64,000 nucleotides of DNA, taken from Ceratotherium simum simum. Its lineage: Eukaryota; Chordata; Mammalia; Perissodactyla; Rhinocerotidae. The stretch's first letter is position 1, and every line of letters begins with the position of its first letter. Positions 36,240-48,890 of this stretch are shown here, piece by piece. Made by a program: the position numbers and the translations under genes. The notes under the pieces are model-generated. The model had not been told where the DNA came from, did not search any database, and saw nothing but the letters and a program-made list of their open reading frames with translations. The stretch is taken from contig NW_004454182.1 of assembly GCF_000283155.1 (NCBI RefSeq), positions 6,360,493-6,424,492 of the forward strand, given 5' to 3'.

Positions 36240-36765
36240 CGTTCGTTCAGGTTTTGGATGGCAAGGGTGCTTGCTTCTGTGTTCGCTTCACAACATCCCT
36301 TGTAATTTACTCCAAGGTTCTGGCAGATTGCTGGACCATGTCACCAGCTGTCGCCACCCCTCCTTCCCATCCATATTTGGCAGTATCTGAGAACACAGGC
36401 ATGCCAGTAGAAATAATAGTAGCTGTGATGACAACTTCAGTGGCATGGTCTCTAGAGACAAGATCAAAATTTGGCACCTTTTCTCTCAACATGGAAGTAA
36501 AAATGGCACTGAATTTGCCACTTGGTGGTATATAATTTTCTTTAATTACACATTTTGGTTTCAAATGTTCCACATGCTGGCTTTTAAGTATCAAACCAAC
36601 ATATATTGGTTAAAAACAATGGCATGCCCTTTTTTCCTATGGAGAGGAACTGAAATAACTATAATACCATGGATTCCTTTCATCTCTATCAGCCTTGAAA
36701 AGAAAAGGAATGTATGCTACAATTCCTCTCACTGGAATGGTCTTTGAGCCTGAAAGAAAATTTCT
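36240..36765 (-). pseudogene. Possible antisense retropseudogene, identity unknown
   Basis: A 95-codon open frame runs on the minus strand at 36307-36594, opposite to TENM3. Its peptide looks protein-like: KPKCVIKENYIPPSGKFSAI, then DLVSRDHATEVVITATIIST and DTAKYGWEGGVATAGDMVQQ. The same frame continues upstream to about 36765 with readable sequence (AYIPFLFKADRDERNPWYYS) but has two stop codons in between. That fits a decayed processed copy. I see no clear poly-A or target duplications and cannot name the parent. A chance open frame remains possible. Confidence 0.35.
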
Positions 36766-38369
36766 TCATAAAATTTCACTGATAGATCTTTACTAGCAGA
36801 TTGTCTCAAAATTATTTCAATTAATGAGGTTTTTTTCTTAACATTTACTAGGAAAGCCTACAGAAATAAACTAAGATTTTAGACTGAATGCTTTTGAATT
36901 ATATAAGAAATATTTTAATTTTAAACGTCTTAAAATTGGTTACAATCTAAGAATATCACAAGACAACCTAGAAGGATGTAGCTTAGAGTACACTAGTTGG
37001 CTATTAGTAACGTAGGTTGCAGTAGTGGTTGATGGCTTCACATCCATGTGAGTCACTCCTAGAGTGATATCATTATAATTTTTTTTGTCATTGACTTGCA
37101 TGATAGTATAAAAAGTATGCTCATTAATTTTTTTAGATGACAAATGTCAGATATTACAACTAACTTAAAAGAGTTCTGACTGACTAGGAATCATCTTGGA
37201 GATCTGTGTTCTCCTGCTCTGAGAAAAAGGGAGGAATTATACAAGGAGCCCTCCAAGGCTTCTTCTGACTGTTAGTGGTCTCAGATTCTCTGTTAGTCAC
37301 CTCTGTGTCTCAAGAACCAGTTCAGCTACAGAGATCCAGGCCCCTAAGATCAACTCTGGCAAAATATTGAAAAAGCTGAATTATATATTGAACTTTTCCC
37401 TTAACTATTCTGTCTCATTTTTCCGTAGCTAAAATCCTATACATTTATTCTCTTTCCTCCCAAACTCCTGTTTTTCTTTCCCATTGAAGTACCTATTTTT
37501 ACCACCTCGCTGCAAAGATCCATTTCTCCTTCTCTTACAACTCACCACTCCTCAGACTCCCGAAAGTGAAAAATTTATTCAAATATAAGGTGAAATGTTT
37601 CAGATAAAATAATACAAAGTGCTGTGGCAGTTCAGAATAGTTGTTAATTCCAGGAAGACTTCATGAAGAAATATCATTTGAATTAGCTGTAAGGTGTTGG
37701 TGAAATTTCATCAGGCAGAGTTTGGAGGCAGCATCCCAGAAACCAGGAATTGTAGGAATAGAGGCATGGATGCAGGAAAATTAAGGGAATGATTTAAATG
37801 GTAGACAAGCAAACCTGGCCAGCTCATGGGGTCTGTGAGAGGAGGTAGTAGGAGATACATCAATGGCTACCTGTGAGCAGGAGACCATTATCAGAGATAC
37901 TTTCTAGGAAGATAACTCTGGCAACAAGATGTGGATCGGAATGAATGAGAGGAAAAACTAATTAAGAGTAATGAAGGCCTCTTCCAAACTCAAATTCAGC
38001 AGATAACGCCTGAAACTGAAAGATCAGGAAGTAACATTATAAGAGTGTTATGCAGACCTATGGAGGGAAATACCAAAAGTACCAGCCCAAAGAATCAAGA
38101 ATGGTTTTGTCTAAGGAGTGGCAAATTGGATGAGCAGATTGAGGACTATTTACCATAATAAGCTTTGTAAAACTGTTCATTTATAACTTGGAGAAAATAA
38201 AAACTGAATTTAAAAAATTTTAAATGAGAGCCTAGAATAGGAGAGTGGTGCTGAAAACAAAATGAATGCAATTAGGAGAGAGATTACTGGATTTAGCAAT
38301 TAATGGGATGGGAATTTGGGGGAGGAAGAAAGGTTAGAGTCAGAGTTTACAGTTTTGGTGACCAGTAAT

Positions 38370-38590
38370 GGTGGCTAACATTCTATTGAGTGTTGGCACA
38401 AATCCAAGGGCTTTGTATACATCATCTTATTTGATTTTACAGCAGACCTATAAAGTAGATACTCTTATAATTCCTATTTAATAGATGAGAAAACTGAGAA
38501 TTTCAGAGGTTAAGTAATTACCCAGGGCCACACAGTTAGTAATTGGTAGAACCGTGACTCAACCCACGGCCATGTGACTTCATTGTCCAG
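38370..38590 (-). repeat. MIR SINE nested in L2
   Basis: Shows TAATAGATGAGAAAACTGAG, then ACCCAGGGCCACACAGTTAG in reverse MIR order. Confidence 0.85.
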
Positions 38591-38965
38591 GCTAAAGTGG
38601 TATCATGAACAGAGAAAGAAACCTGGAAATCAAAGCAGTTATGAGGATACAGACAATTGATTTTGTCTTTAGTAATGTTTGAGATACTCACAGGATTCCT
38701 AGGTATGTCTAGTAGGAAAATGTAAAGTTTGAAGTGGGGGTCAGTCAGGAAAGAAGCCAGTGTTAGAGATACATATTTGAAACTTATCTGTCCACATGGA
38801 ATTGAAAGTTGAAGTCATGAAAGCAGGTGAGATGAAAGATAAGGGGGGTCAAGGAAGGACTTTGGTGGATGTCTGCATTTGGGAGATACATGGAGGAAGA
38901 GTTGTATAAGTCGGGGAGGGGCTAGGTTTTAAAATGGTAGAAACAACCCTAAAAATCTCAGGGGC

Positions 38966-39490
38966 TGTATTAGTTATTTATTACTGCTTCACAAATTACC
39001 CAAAATTTAGTGGCTTAAAACAAGAAACATTTATTATCTCACAGTTTCTGTAGGCCATAAATCTAGGCCCAACTCAGCTAAGTGTCTCTGGCTCCAAGTC
39101 TTTAAGGTTGCAGACAAACTGTAGACTGGGGCTGCAGTCTCATCTGAAGGTTCAACTGGGGCTTGAGGAAATCTGCTTTCGTGTTCACTCACATGATTTT
39201 TGGCAGGCCTTGGTCTCTCACCACGTGGGCCTCTCCACAGTGCTGCCTCATGATCTGACAGCTGGTTTCCCCCATAGCAAGCAATTCAAAGGAGATAGAG
39301 CAACCAAAATGGAAGCTGCAGTCTTTTGTGACCTAGTCTCAGAAGTGACATTCCATCATTTCTGCCATATTGTTTCCATTATAAGCAAGTCACTAAATCA
39401 AGCCTACACTCAAGGGGAGGGAATTATACAAAGGCATGAGTACGAGGAGGCAGGGATTATTTGAGGCCATTTTAGAGGATACCTACTACA
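38966..39490 (+). repeat. Solo LTR-like repeat, TG...CA, ~525 bp
   Basis: Begins TGTATTAGTTATTTATTACT and TAGTGGCTTAAAACAAGAAA. It ends CACTCAAGGGGAGGGAATTA ... GGATACCTACTACA. The termini TG and CA and the length fit an old mammalian LTR, but I cannot assign the family with certainty. It carries no retroviral gene. A 118-codon open frame at 39108-39464 is inside it and is not a gene. Sequence from 39500 to about 39840 (TGATGGTTTATTTCTTGC) looks like a further old repeat. Confidence 0.6.
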
Positions 39491-40458
39491 GTAGCTTAAC
39501 ATGATGGTTTATTTCTTGCTTAAGCTACACGTTCAATGTAGAATGGCAAGGGAGTTCTGCTCACTCAAGGACGCAACCTAACAGAATTTCCATTCTGCAT
39601 GTTTCCATGATCACTGCATGGAAATGCAACCAATGACATATTGATTCTTAAAGCTTCCTCCCAGAAGTGGGGCACACTATGTCTGCCCACTTTTCATTGT
39701 CCAGAGCAGAGTCGTAGGGCTTCAAAGGAGCAGGGAAGGGTAACTCTACCCTTTCCTGAAGAACTGAACATGCCCAGAAGAACCAGAATACTTGTGAATT
39801 GCTCTTATGAATTCCGCACCAGCATTCAGTGAAGACAACTGGGAAGCAGCAGTCAGAGAGCTCGGAGAACCAAGAGAGTTATCGAAGGAGGAGTAAGTAT
39901 TAAGGATGTGTGGCTAATGATGCCAAATACTGTTGAAACATACATAAGGTGAATATTGATAAGAGGCTACTAGATGTGGCCATTCAAGAGATCACCCATA
40001 ACCACTGAGAGAAAGGCTCTAGTACAATAATTAGGACTATAAGTCAAAGTGAGGAGAAAATAAGGGGTATGTGCTGAAGTAGAAACAGCGGGTGGTCTCT
40101 TCTTTTGAGATATATGGCAGTAAAGGGAAGGATAGAAATTGGGTAATAATTTGAAGTAAATCAGAATTAAGAGATCTTTTAAAACCATGATTCTGTAATG
40201 GAGCATGTTATTTATACTCTCCCTCAAAGTCCTGTGTAATCTGCACATTTTGATAACATTGCTTTTTATATCTTCATCCAAATCATTAATAAACATGCTT
40301 AAGTAGAAGGACCAAACACAGAAACCTTCAGTATGCGCTCAGTCACAGCCAGATGCTGGTCGCTCAGTGCTCTATGGGTTAAGTTGTTCAATCTGTGACA
40401 GAGCCACACTTCTTCATCTTAACAAGGATTTTCTGCAGGCTGACAAGTCATAATAGTT

Positions 40459-41137
40459 GTGTTTTTTTTTTAATTGTGGTAAGAAATACGTGACATAAAA
40501 TTTATCATCTGAACCATTTTTAAGTATACAATTCAGTAGTGTTAAGTATATTCACATTGTTGTACAACAGATCTCTAGAACTTTTTCATCTTGCAGCACT
40601 GAAACTCTGTACCCATTAAACAACAACTCTCCATTTCCCTCTACCCCTAGCCCCTGGTAGCCTCCATTCTACTTTCCTTCCCTATGAATTTGACTACTTT
40701 AGGTACCCCATATAAGTGAACTCATACAATATTTGTCCTTTCGTGACTGGCTTATTTCACTTAACATAATGTCCTCAAGGTTCATCCAGGTGATAGCATG
40801 TGACAAGATATTCTTCCTTTTTAAGACTGAATAATATTCCATTGTACATATAGACCACATTTTGTTTATCCATTCTTCCACTGACAGACATTTGGGTTGC
40901 TTCCACCTCTTGACTATTATTAATAGTACTTTTATGAATGTGGGTGTGTAAATATCTCCTCGAGACCCTGCTTTCAATTCTTTTGGGTATATACCCAGGA
41001 GTGGGATTCTGGACCGAATGATAGTTGTATTTTTAATTTTTTGAGGAACCGCCATATTGTTTTCCGTAGTGGCTGCACCATTTTGCAATCTTACCAGTAG
41101 TGCACAGGGGTTCCAATTACTGCACATCCTCACCAAG
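40459..41137 (-). mobile_element. Old L1 fragment: 3' UTR and end of ORF2
   Basis: Reads TAATTGTGGTAAGAAATACG, then GAATAATATTCCATTGTACA, GGGTATATACCCAGGAGTGG and GTGGCTGCACCATTTTGCAA in reverse L1 order. The 145-codon minus-strand open frame at 40699-41136 is the ORF2 C terminus and is degraded. Confidence 0.93.
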
Positions 41138-41519
41138 AGAAGTCATAGTGTTTTTAAACTACAAATCAATCTGGGAAGGCGACAGGCTGACAGTCATTAA
41201 CAAAATATGTGAATTTGTTTATTTGTATTGCTTTCCTTTCAACAACCAAGCTGTGCAATGAAGGAAGCCTTTCCTCACTCTTCCCTTTCCTCCCACCTGA
41301 TGGAGTCATTTACCATTCTTCTATACTGTCTTTACTCTGTATATGCATTTATTCTAGTTATCTTAGGAGGGCTGTAACATAGGCTGTCATAATCGTCTCA
41401 CCTACAACCTTATGGGAAGGAACACCTGTGAGCCTTGTAGAGAAAAGCACCTGCAGGGAGGGTTTAGGGAAGGTGAAAACATATATCCTTTAGCTAGGCT
41501 ATGTGTTAGATGGACTACT

Positions 41520-42040
41520 TTTAAATAAATTTTTAAATTTAAGTATAATACACATTTAGAAAAGTATACAGATCATAAGTGGACACACCAGTGGAACTAC
41601 CTTCCACATAGAAAAACAGAATATTACCAGCACTCCAGAAGGCCCCTTTGGATTCTCCCAGTCATCACCTGCCCCCTTCTCCCTAGAGGTAATCACTCTG
41701 GTGACTTTTGTTCCTACCAATTGATTTTACCTGCTTTTGAACTTTATACACATCCACTTAGAAAGTATTCATGTTTTTTGTGATTAGATTCTCTTGCTCA
41801 ATATTATGCTCGTGAGATTTCTCCATACTGTTGCATCTGGTAGTGGTTCATTCATTTACATTGCTGTATAGAATTCCATGGTATGACTGTACTATAATTT
41901 GCTTATCTGTTTTACTGCTGGCAGACATCTGGGTTGTTTCCAGTTTGGGGCTATGACAAATAATGCTTCTGTAAACATTCTTGTTCATGCCTTTTGGTGC
42001 TATGTGTATACGTATTTCTACTAGATATGTAGGCAGACTT
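41520..42040 (-). mobile_element. Old L1 (L1M-type) 3' fragment
   Basis: Reads TTTAAGTATAATACACATTT, then TCATTTACATTGCTGTATAG and CATCTGGGTTGTTTCCAGTT in reverse L1M order. It is a second, separate L1 copy 400 bp from the previous one. Confidence 0.85.
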
Positions 42041-42289
42041 TTGTAGACCAACTGGGGACTACACCACCATTTCTAAGATTTCCAATTCCAAACAAGCTAC
42101 TTACAAATGATCTTGCAAAACACAACCGTTTATAGTTGGTACACATCTTGTATTTAGAAGCCAGTTTTAACAAATGGACAAATTTGGTGGACAAAAGAGA
42201 TAAATTAACAATTTATGCTGTAATTTTTAAAATGTCTTAATGTGAATGCTCAGTTTTAATTCAGAACAAATGAGATAAATAGGAAAACA

Positions 42290-42500
42290 GCACAGTGTAG
42301 GAAAAGGAATCCTGAAATAGGGTCAGGACATCTGGTATCATGAGTCCTCTTTATACACTAACTTTTTAAAAGACATTGGGTAAGTCACGGACCCTCTCTG
42401 CCTTTGTGTCATCTTAAACAACAGGGATAATGATCCCTGTCACACACTACATTATTAGAAGATAATAGACATCAAGGTATTTTAAAATGTGAAAAACACG
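42290..42500 (+). repeat. MIR SINE
   Basis: Shows GACATTGGGTAAGTCACGGA, then CCTCTCTGCCTTTGTGTCAT and AACAGGGATAATGATCCCTG. Confidence 0.75.
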
Positions 42501-42747
42501 CTGAACAGACATATGATATTATTGCTTTCATCCACAAATTCCATTCTTCCTTGGATAACATTTTGGATATGAATCCAGCCCCCCTTCATTAACATCACCT
42601 AGAAATACGTGGAAATGACAATATAAAACTATGAAACGTGAGATCAGAGACAAAATTTTTTAAAGATTAAATCTGCATAAATACTATTTGTATAACTTTG
42701 AAATATACAAGTATAGTGTTTACTTATGTAATTTTCCTTTTTTTCCC

Positions 42748-42939
42748 TTTTTTTTTGGTGAGAAAGATTGGCCCTGACCTAATATCTGTGCCAATCTTCC
42801 TCTATTTTGTGTATGGGATGCCGCCACAGCATGGCTTGATGAGCAGTGTGTAGGTCCACGCCCGGGATCCTAACCCATGAACCCTGGCCTGCCAAAGTGG
42901 AGCACGTGAACTTAACCACTGTGCCACTGGGCCGGCTCC
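42748..42939 (-). mobile_element. ERE-type SINE
   Basis: The T-rich tail is on the left and the head CACTGGGCCGGCTCCC on the right. The body has ATGCCGCCACAGCATGGC and GGGATCCTAACCC. Flanking repeats (TTATGTAATTTT, TTACATAATTTT) are a weak target duplication. Confidence 0.9.
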
Positions 42940-43259
42940 CAGTTACATAATTTTTACATTGTTGTTTTTTCAGACTCTTGGAGTTCACCAGTCTCTTCTT
43001 GATTTCATCACCATCATATTACTATAAAAATTTCTTTTAAGACAATGTAGCTTAGTGGGAAAGCACTTGCCTGGAAGAACAGTGCCTGAACACACAAATA
43101 TTATCTGTTAATATCTTTGCCCACCCTCCATCCCCAGATGCTGTTTCTGCCTTCAGTTTCCTAGATCTAGTAGAGAAGCACGATCTATACAGCCTGTGGC
43201 CCTCACAGGAGTTACATTTCACTTCCTTCTGAGTGGATTTTCACACTCCACTGCCATCT

Positions 43260-43500
43260 GGTAGAAGAGAGAGAGGTGTCGTGATATGCCCTTTGTTATC
43301 AGAAGGTCTGGGTGTAAGGTCAAGGTCCCCTGCTTACTGCTGGGAACCTTAAACTCTCAAAAAGCCTCAGATTTAAAATGAAAGAAATATATAGTAATCG
43401 TAACTATTCACTGGAGTCTTTGTGAAGATTAAATGAGATAATACAGGTGCAGCAACAGCACAGGACTTGACACATACTAAGTGTTCAATGAACTTTATTT
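43260..43500 (+). repeat. MIR SINE
   Basis: Shows TTATCAGAAGGTCTGGGTGT, then GATTAAATGAGATAATACAG and a CACATACTAAGTGTTCAATG end. Confidence 0.7.
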
Positions 43501-43902
43501 TTTAAAAATATTGCATCACAATGTTCTAACACCAGCGCAAAGAACGCCGTCTATGGCTGAGAGAATGCCTGGTATTGCTGCCAGCCTATATACCTCCTTA
43601 TCTAGCCCAGCTGCCCAGAGGGGTGAGGGGCTCTAAAGAGCACAGAGCGCCCAGCCACGTCTTGACACTCTTCCCACACCCTCCATTAGGTCCACTGTAC
43701 CCTTCATGAGTAGTGGCGGCAGATGCGTTCCCAGGCGTTCAGATCTGCTTTCCAGCTCAGGCGTTGAAGAACCGGGCTCGCCCTTCTTTATTTACAAATG
43801 TATTTTATTTCACTAATATTCCCTTTATTTGTCTGCCAAGACATTCCTTGTAGTTGTATTATACCAGTGCTCGATAATTTCTGTAGCATTCTTGACTTGT
43901 TG

Positions 43903-43965
43903 CTGCCTCTCTCTCTGTCTCTCTTTGTCTCTCTCTCTCTCTCTCTGTCTCTCCGTCTCTTTCTC
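43903..43965. repeat. (TC)n-rich low-complexity tract
   Basis: Imperfect CTCT/GTCT units. The open frames on both strands over it (43788-44091) are repeat artefacts. Confidence 0.93.
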
Positions 43966-45139
43966 ATTAACTTTGGCGTCAATCTCACTAACACTCTGTA
44001 TTTATGTAAAAATGTTAAGTTACACATAATGAGTATTAAGAGCTTCACTAAATACCAAACACCAACGTTTTCAAAGTACATCATGTCCTAAGACCAAACA
44101 ACTTGTTGGTCTGCTTTCAATGCAGTGTTAAACAAGATATAATATTATTGGGTATGGTTCTCATTACACAAGCATCTTAAGTAAACTGGAATATCATTTT
44201 ATTGAGATTTTTTATAATAAAAAATATATGTAATAGAGCTATTGCCTATCTGGCAAAAAATAAAACAGCTCTCCAAACACAAACATAACATTACTTTTTA
44301 ACATTTGACATCTGTGCGCAGTCCCATGGATTTTCTCTCCTCTTCAAAGTCTATTAAAACCAATAGTATGAGCAAATCTATCATTCAGGAAGACTTTTTA
44401 TGTTACATAAAAGCTCTCAATGATGATAAATTATTTTGTGTTGGAACTCTGACCCTTTTGGAACATTTATCGTTGCTGTGCCAAAGTATGTCTGTCAAGC
44501 CTTTTACTGTGTGCAGAACTAGCTCCCGTTATTTTATTCAAAAATTGCTAAAATATCTGAAACCTTGAAAAATGTATGAAGTGGTAAATGTTTGGAAAGC
44601 TGCTGACATTTTTCCACTCAAACACTACGTAATTTAATGCCAATGACATATGAAGTTATACCTCTTTGCAAGTTGACAATTTGTAAATTCGAGAATTCTA
44701 TGACCTATATCTTAATCCTTGAAAAGTCAAAGTTTAAAAGGAATTGCTGGCAGACTATAATTTAAGCAGGAAGTATGAGTATTTGTTACAAATATACAAG
44801 GTAGATGTGGCTATGTTTGTATCCATGTTTGGTATATTTCTTACTATAGCATGATTTTATAACAAACCATGTTGTTAACAAAAGAATGTGAGGCTCGTAC
44901 TAGAATGTCCCCAAACTGTTGAATCTTTAAAAAAAATTCAATCAACTGTATATAGTACTAGTGGACTTCCACTCAACTACTTTTCATATAGCATTACACT
45001 AAGGCAGTCAGTTAATTAATTCTTAATAATATAACACTCCATTCTTAGCCATTTATGTATTTGTTTTATATTTATTAACTTTTCTTTTAAATTGTTATAT
45101 TTTTATCTGTAACAGTGTTTTCTTAGATTTTAAAACCTC

Positions 45140-45410
45140 AGAAGATAGAATTCATTTATTTGACAGATATTTATTGAGACCTGCTAGGTATTGGGCACTG
45201 TATTAGGCAAATGAGTTACAAGAGTGAACTAGACAGTCTTGGGAGAGATGGTTAGCCCAGTCAGGGAAGGCTTCCCCAAGAAGTCGATAGCTGCCATCTG
45301 AGTGATGAGTAGGTATTTTACAGTGGGTGGAGAGCACTGCAGACGGAAGGGACTGTTTCTTGAGAGATACCATGGTCTGGTCAGGTAACTCCACATATTT
45401 CAGTAAGGTG
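45140..45410 (-). repeat. L2 3' end fragment
   Basis: Reads GACAGATATTTATTGAGACC, GGCACTGTATTAGGCAAATG and CAGTCAGGGAAGGCTTCCCC. This is a good reverse-strand L2 terminus. Confidence 0.85.
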
Positions 45411-45424
45411 GAGTACAGAATAAA

Positions 45425-45660
45425 TAAATGAAATACCCATATACTAGGAGCTGTCCTGCTGTGTGCCAGCTATCCTTCACATATAGTATCTAGAAAGTTC
45501 ACATCCATTAAGTAAGGTAGGTCTAACCAGCCTCATTTTCTAAGTAAACCCAATGTTTAACAATGTTACATCATTTGTCCAAGGTAATCCTAGATTGAGG
45601 ATTGAACAGAATCTAACCACATCTCAAGTCCCTGCTTTTTTACACTGCACCAATTTAATT
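45425..45660 (-). repeat. MIR SINE
   Basis: Shows GTGTGCCAGCTATCCTTCAC and ATTTGTCCAAGGTAATCC in reverse order. Confidence 0.65.
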
Positions 45661-46820
45661 TTGTTACTACATATATTGGATATTTAATAAAGGCTTTTTG
45701 ATAGTGATAGTTATCACACTGTCTCTAACAGTGTTTTTTAAACACACGTCTTTCTCCACTTCTCTAGTAAATTCCAATATGTATAGTGAGTAAATAATAT
45801 CAATGTCAAAAAGTTCTCTTTTGTGATATGGTAATATGACCATCTTTGGATTTCTCTATGGATATTTATCCTTCTTAGGGATTAATTCCTAAACTACATT
45901 TTGGGGACACAAAGGAAAGTTCAGTAAGTGTTAATAGTTAATATGACAGTGATTATTCTTCTAAATACTGTAAATAAATTAAGAAAAATAATAATATATA
46001 AAAATTTTAAATTACATTTATAAATTTATAACTGTGTAGTCTTTTAGTTATCTGTTTTCTAGAATAGAAAATAATATTTTGAATAAAGAATATTTTAAAT
46101 ATTCTAAATATTTTAAATAAAGAAAATTAGTAAACACATTTACAAAATTTTTACAAATTAACAAGATTCTCATGCCCACATCAGAAACTCTACATGAAAT
46201 TACTTGACACACACGCGTGTTGCTTTAGCTGTGTCATTGCTGAATTGAATGTCATAAATTCAAAGCTAACTCATATTAAATTTAGAATATTCAAATATTA
46301 TTATACTTTGTGCCTTTGAATCCATTCTGATCATTTCGTATGCCAACAAATTCATCTGTGAGACCAGTTTTTACTTTTTACCTTAATCCAAATGAACAGT
46401 ATCATGTCTGTTAAGAACCTGTAGATGTCACGACAAGTATTACACATGTGCAAGTGGCCTGTGGTCAGGTGAGTTTGGCAAATGCTGCCATAGAGCCTTC
46501 TACTGCTAACTTAAATGATGGTGAAGAGTGGGACTGGAACAGCAGAGCACATAATGATTCATTCCCAAGAGTTTCCTGGTACCAATTAACTGAGTAATGT
46601 CAAATCATTAAAATGCCGCCATATTGTACTGCATTGCTACCTACATTGCATTTGTATGAGAAACTATTTGTTTTCTAATTTTTATTATGCAGTTATCCTT
46701 GGTATTTCAGAACAATGGAAATTTTTACCTTACATGTGACACTCGTTATAAACATGTTTACCATTTGCTATTGTAGCTAGAAGCAGCCGACCTTTAAACA
46801 ACTTGTGTTCTTTACCCCAG

Positions 46821-46943
46821 CGATGCATCTGTTTGGCCTCAACTGGCAGTTGCAACAGACTGAAAATGACACGTTTGAGAATGGAAAAGTGAATTCTGAT
46901 ACCATGCCAACCAACACTGTGTCATTACCTTCCGGCGACAATG
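46821..46943 (+). CDS. TENM3: TENM3 internal exon: membrane-proximal extracellular segment
   Basis: This 123 bp exon lies between acceptor TTTACCCCAG and donor GTAAGA. It begins with CG, which joins the G left by the previous exon to make Ala. It then reads [15 protein letters not shown] onward and ends with the first base of a Gly codon after SLPSGDN. The first few residues finish the transmembrane helix, and the rest is a low-complexity extracellular linker just outside the membrane. An N-glycosylation sequon (NDT) is visible about 17 residues in. Both borders are phase 1, so the exon is 41 codons long and frame-neutral. It matches remembered teneurin-3 ([11 protein letters not shown] is TENM3-like; TENM2 has QPADGHTFNNG). 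Confidence 0.95.
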
Positions 46944-47991
46944 GTAAGAGAAAGAATTAGGTCTTGTGTTTTTCTTTTAACATATCTTTTCCATACATTT
47001 ATTTTTACCCATGTTACGTCCAGTTTTATATGGGAGAGGGAAAAAGCTTGGAATTACAGATGTCATCTTTTAATGAGTGGTTTTTATTAAATATCTTGAA
47101 GGATTGATAATTCACATTTTCATTATAGGAATAATACCTCCTGATGTGATAGCTAGGTTGCCTTTCCCTCCTGCAAGTGTGTATTTGTTTTATTTTTAGT
47201 TTGTAAATAGATTATAATTCAGTGCATCATCTCTTATATTACCTTGGGTCTATTAAGCTTTCTTCATTCAACTAGTATGTGGAATTGGAATACTACATTA
47301 ATGTTGTTATAAAACCCTTTAAATACAAAACACATAAAAGGATTATAATTTATTGACTTTTCTTCTGGTTGCCTATTCTCTAAACCTTCAAAAGTTTGTG
47401 CTTTGGGATAACAGCCTTTCAAATCACTTGGCTCTGAATTAAAAATGGAATTTAAGAGGTTAGAGAAGGACGTATTTCAGTTTTCCAATATAAACACCCA
47501 GAAAAATATGTACACGCATATGTGTATTATATATACCTATTATTTTTATGCATGTGTGTGCATGTATACATGTCTTGGCATTTGGCATCCTCTGACTTTT
47601 TGCAAAATGTCCTAATACTTTATATCTCAAAGCAACTAGATCATGATAAATGTATCATTTGTCTTTAAGCTTTTCCCTAGTTTTTCTTCTGCTTTGTTTC
47701 TTCTTATCTAGTGTATTTGTATTCTGTTTTGGCATTGACTGTGTTCATCGTCAGGTGGCTAGTTTCTTTGCATGACTAAGAAGAAGCATTATATATTTGT
47801 ATATAATATATTTATTTATATTTGTATCTATGCTCCTATTTTGCATTACCCATTGACTGTGACTAATGCTTTTACCATTTTTGTTGTTGTTCTTTTCTTT
47901 CCCATCTTCTGTTTTATTTTAACAATACTACTTTATGACACTTCTCTTCCTTCTTAGGGAGGCTGAGGAATTTTGTAAGACATTAGATTTT

Positions 47992-48171
47992 TGGGGCCGG
48001 CCTGGTGGCATAATGGTTAAGTTCGCACAGCCCGGGATTCACGGGTTTGGATCCCAGGTGTGGACCTACACACTGCTCATCAAGGCATGTTGTGGCAGCG
48101 TCCGGTGTCCAAAGTAGAGGAGGATTGGCACAGATGTTAGCTCAGCAACAATCCTCCTCACCAAAAAAAAA
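47992..48171 (+). mobile_element. ERE-type SINE, internally shortened
   Basis: The head GGGGCCGGCCTGGTGGCATA is followed by a body missing part of the region before the B box, and an A11 tail. A 15 bp duplication with one change flanks it (AAGACATTAGATTTT at 47977-47991, AAGATATTAGATTTT at 48172-48186). Confidence 0.95.
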
Positions 48172-48774
48172 AAGATATTAGATTTTCATAGTAATAATAA
48201 ATATCTCCACCCCCACCCCTGTATGGAGCCTTTTGATACAAAGTCCTGCATGTTCCAAAAAACTATAAGCTGGTGACTGATGGCAGTGACAGTGGAAGTC
48301 ACTGCACAGTAGATTAAAGAGGAGTGAAGAAGAGCTTTCCTAATTAAAACTTGTGGTGGGAAATTTCAATTAAGTAAAATATAATTACTTTAAACAATGG
48401 TTTAATTTTTTATACACTGATAACATATGTATGAACAGATCAAGTAACTATACAGAAATCAAGAGTATTTATTTCTCGTTTATATAGATTGAAATTTAGA
48501 CTGTCTCTTAAAGTGGATGGTTCCTGTGAAAATGGTCAAATGGCATTTATTAACCACACATGTAGGGAACATATTTTCAGACTGAAGAAATTATAGGAAA
48601 GAGAAAAATGCTTATTGTAGACATTTTGTTTATTTTACAACATCTGAACCTCTTATTATGATTAAAATGAAAATCGAGTGTGGCTAATTAGTTTCACAGC
48701 ACTTGAAAAGCATGACACTGAGAAAGCTACGGAGTCAGGGATGCTCCCCTAGCCTTGGTGCTGGTTCCTGGTAT

Positions 48775-48890
48775 TTTGCCAGAGAATACGTCTGCTCAAA
48801 TCAGCATTCCTCGGCTCACACGGGTCTATATTCAAATCCTAGCTTCTTCACCTATTTACTTTGTAACCTTGGTCTGCATGCTTAGTAGTT
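48775..48890 (+). repeat. MIR SINE fragment
   Basis: Shows CGGGTCTATATTCAAATCCT and AGCTTCTTCACCTATTTACT, a MIR core. Confidence 0.6.

Larger units (their letters stand above)
37640..40190 (-). mobile_element. Decayed L2 LINE, split by younger repeats
   Basis: The pieces at about 37640-38330, 38600-38960 and 39840-40190 read as reverse-strand L2. Matching motifs include GATAACTCTGGCAACAAGAT, AGAGTTATCGAAGGAGGAGT and GATGCCAAATACTGTTGAAA. A MIR (38370-38590) and an LTR-like element with following repeat sequence (38966-39840) interrupt it. No ORF survives. Confidence 0.65.
21078..46820 (+). other. TENM3: TENM3 intron between the TM exon and the juxtamembrane exon (25.7 kb)
   Basis: This intron runs from donor GTAAGA at 21078 to acceptor CCCCAG ending 46820. 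Besides the listed repeats it contains long stretches where I recognise no gene and little repeat: 23010-24480, 27590-29190, 32525-33600, 33660-35590, 43970-45130 and 45670-46820. AT-rich patches occur at 32630-32720, 34560-34620 and 45960-46150. A possible antisense retropseudogene is at 36240-36765. Confidence 0.9.

Noticed and set aside
39108..39464. 118-codon plus-strand open frame
   Set aside because: It lies wholly inside an LTR-like repeat and shows no protein similarity I recognise.
40699..41136. 145-codon minus-strand open frame
   Set aside because: It is the degraded C-terminal end of L1 ORF2, recognisable from the flanking 3' UTR.
43788..44091. Overlapping open frames on both strands rich in SLSLSL or RERERE
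   Set aside because: They are translations of the (TC)n tract.
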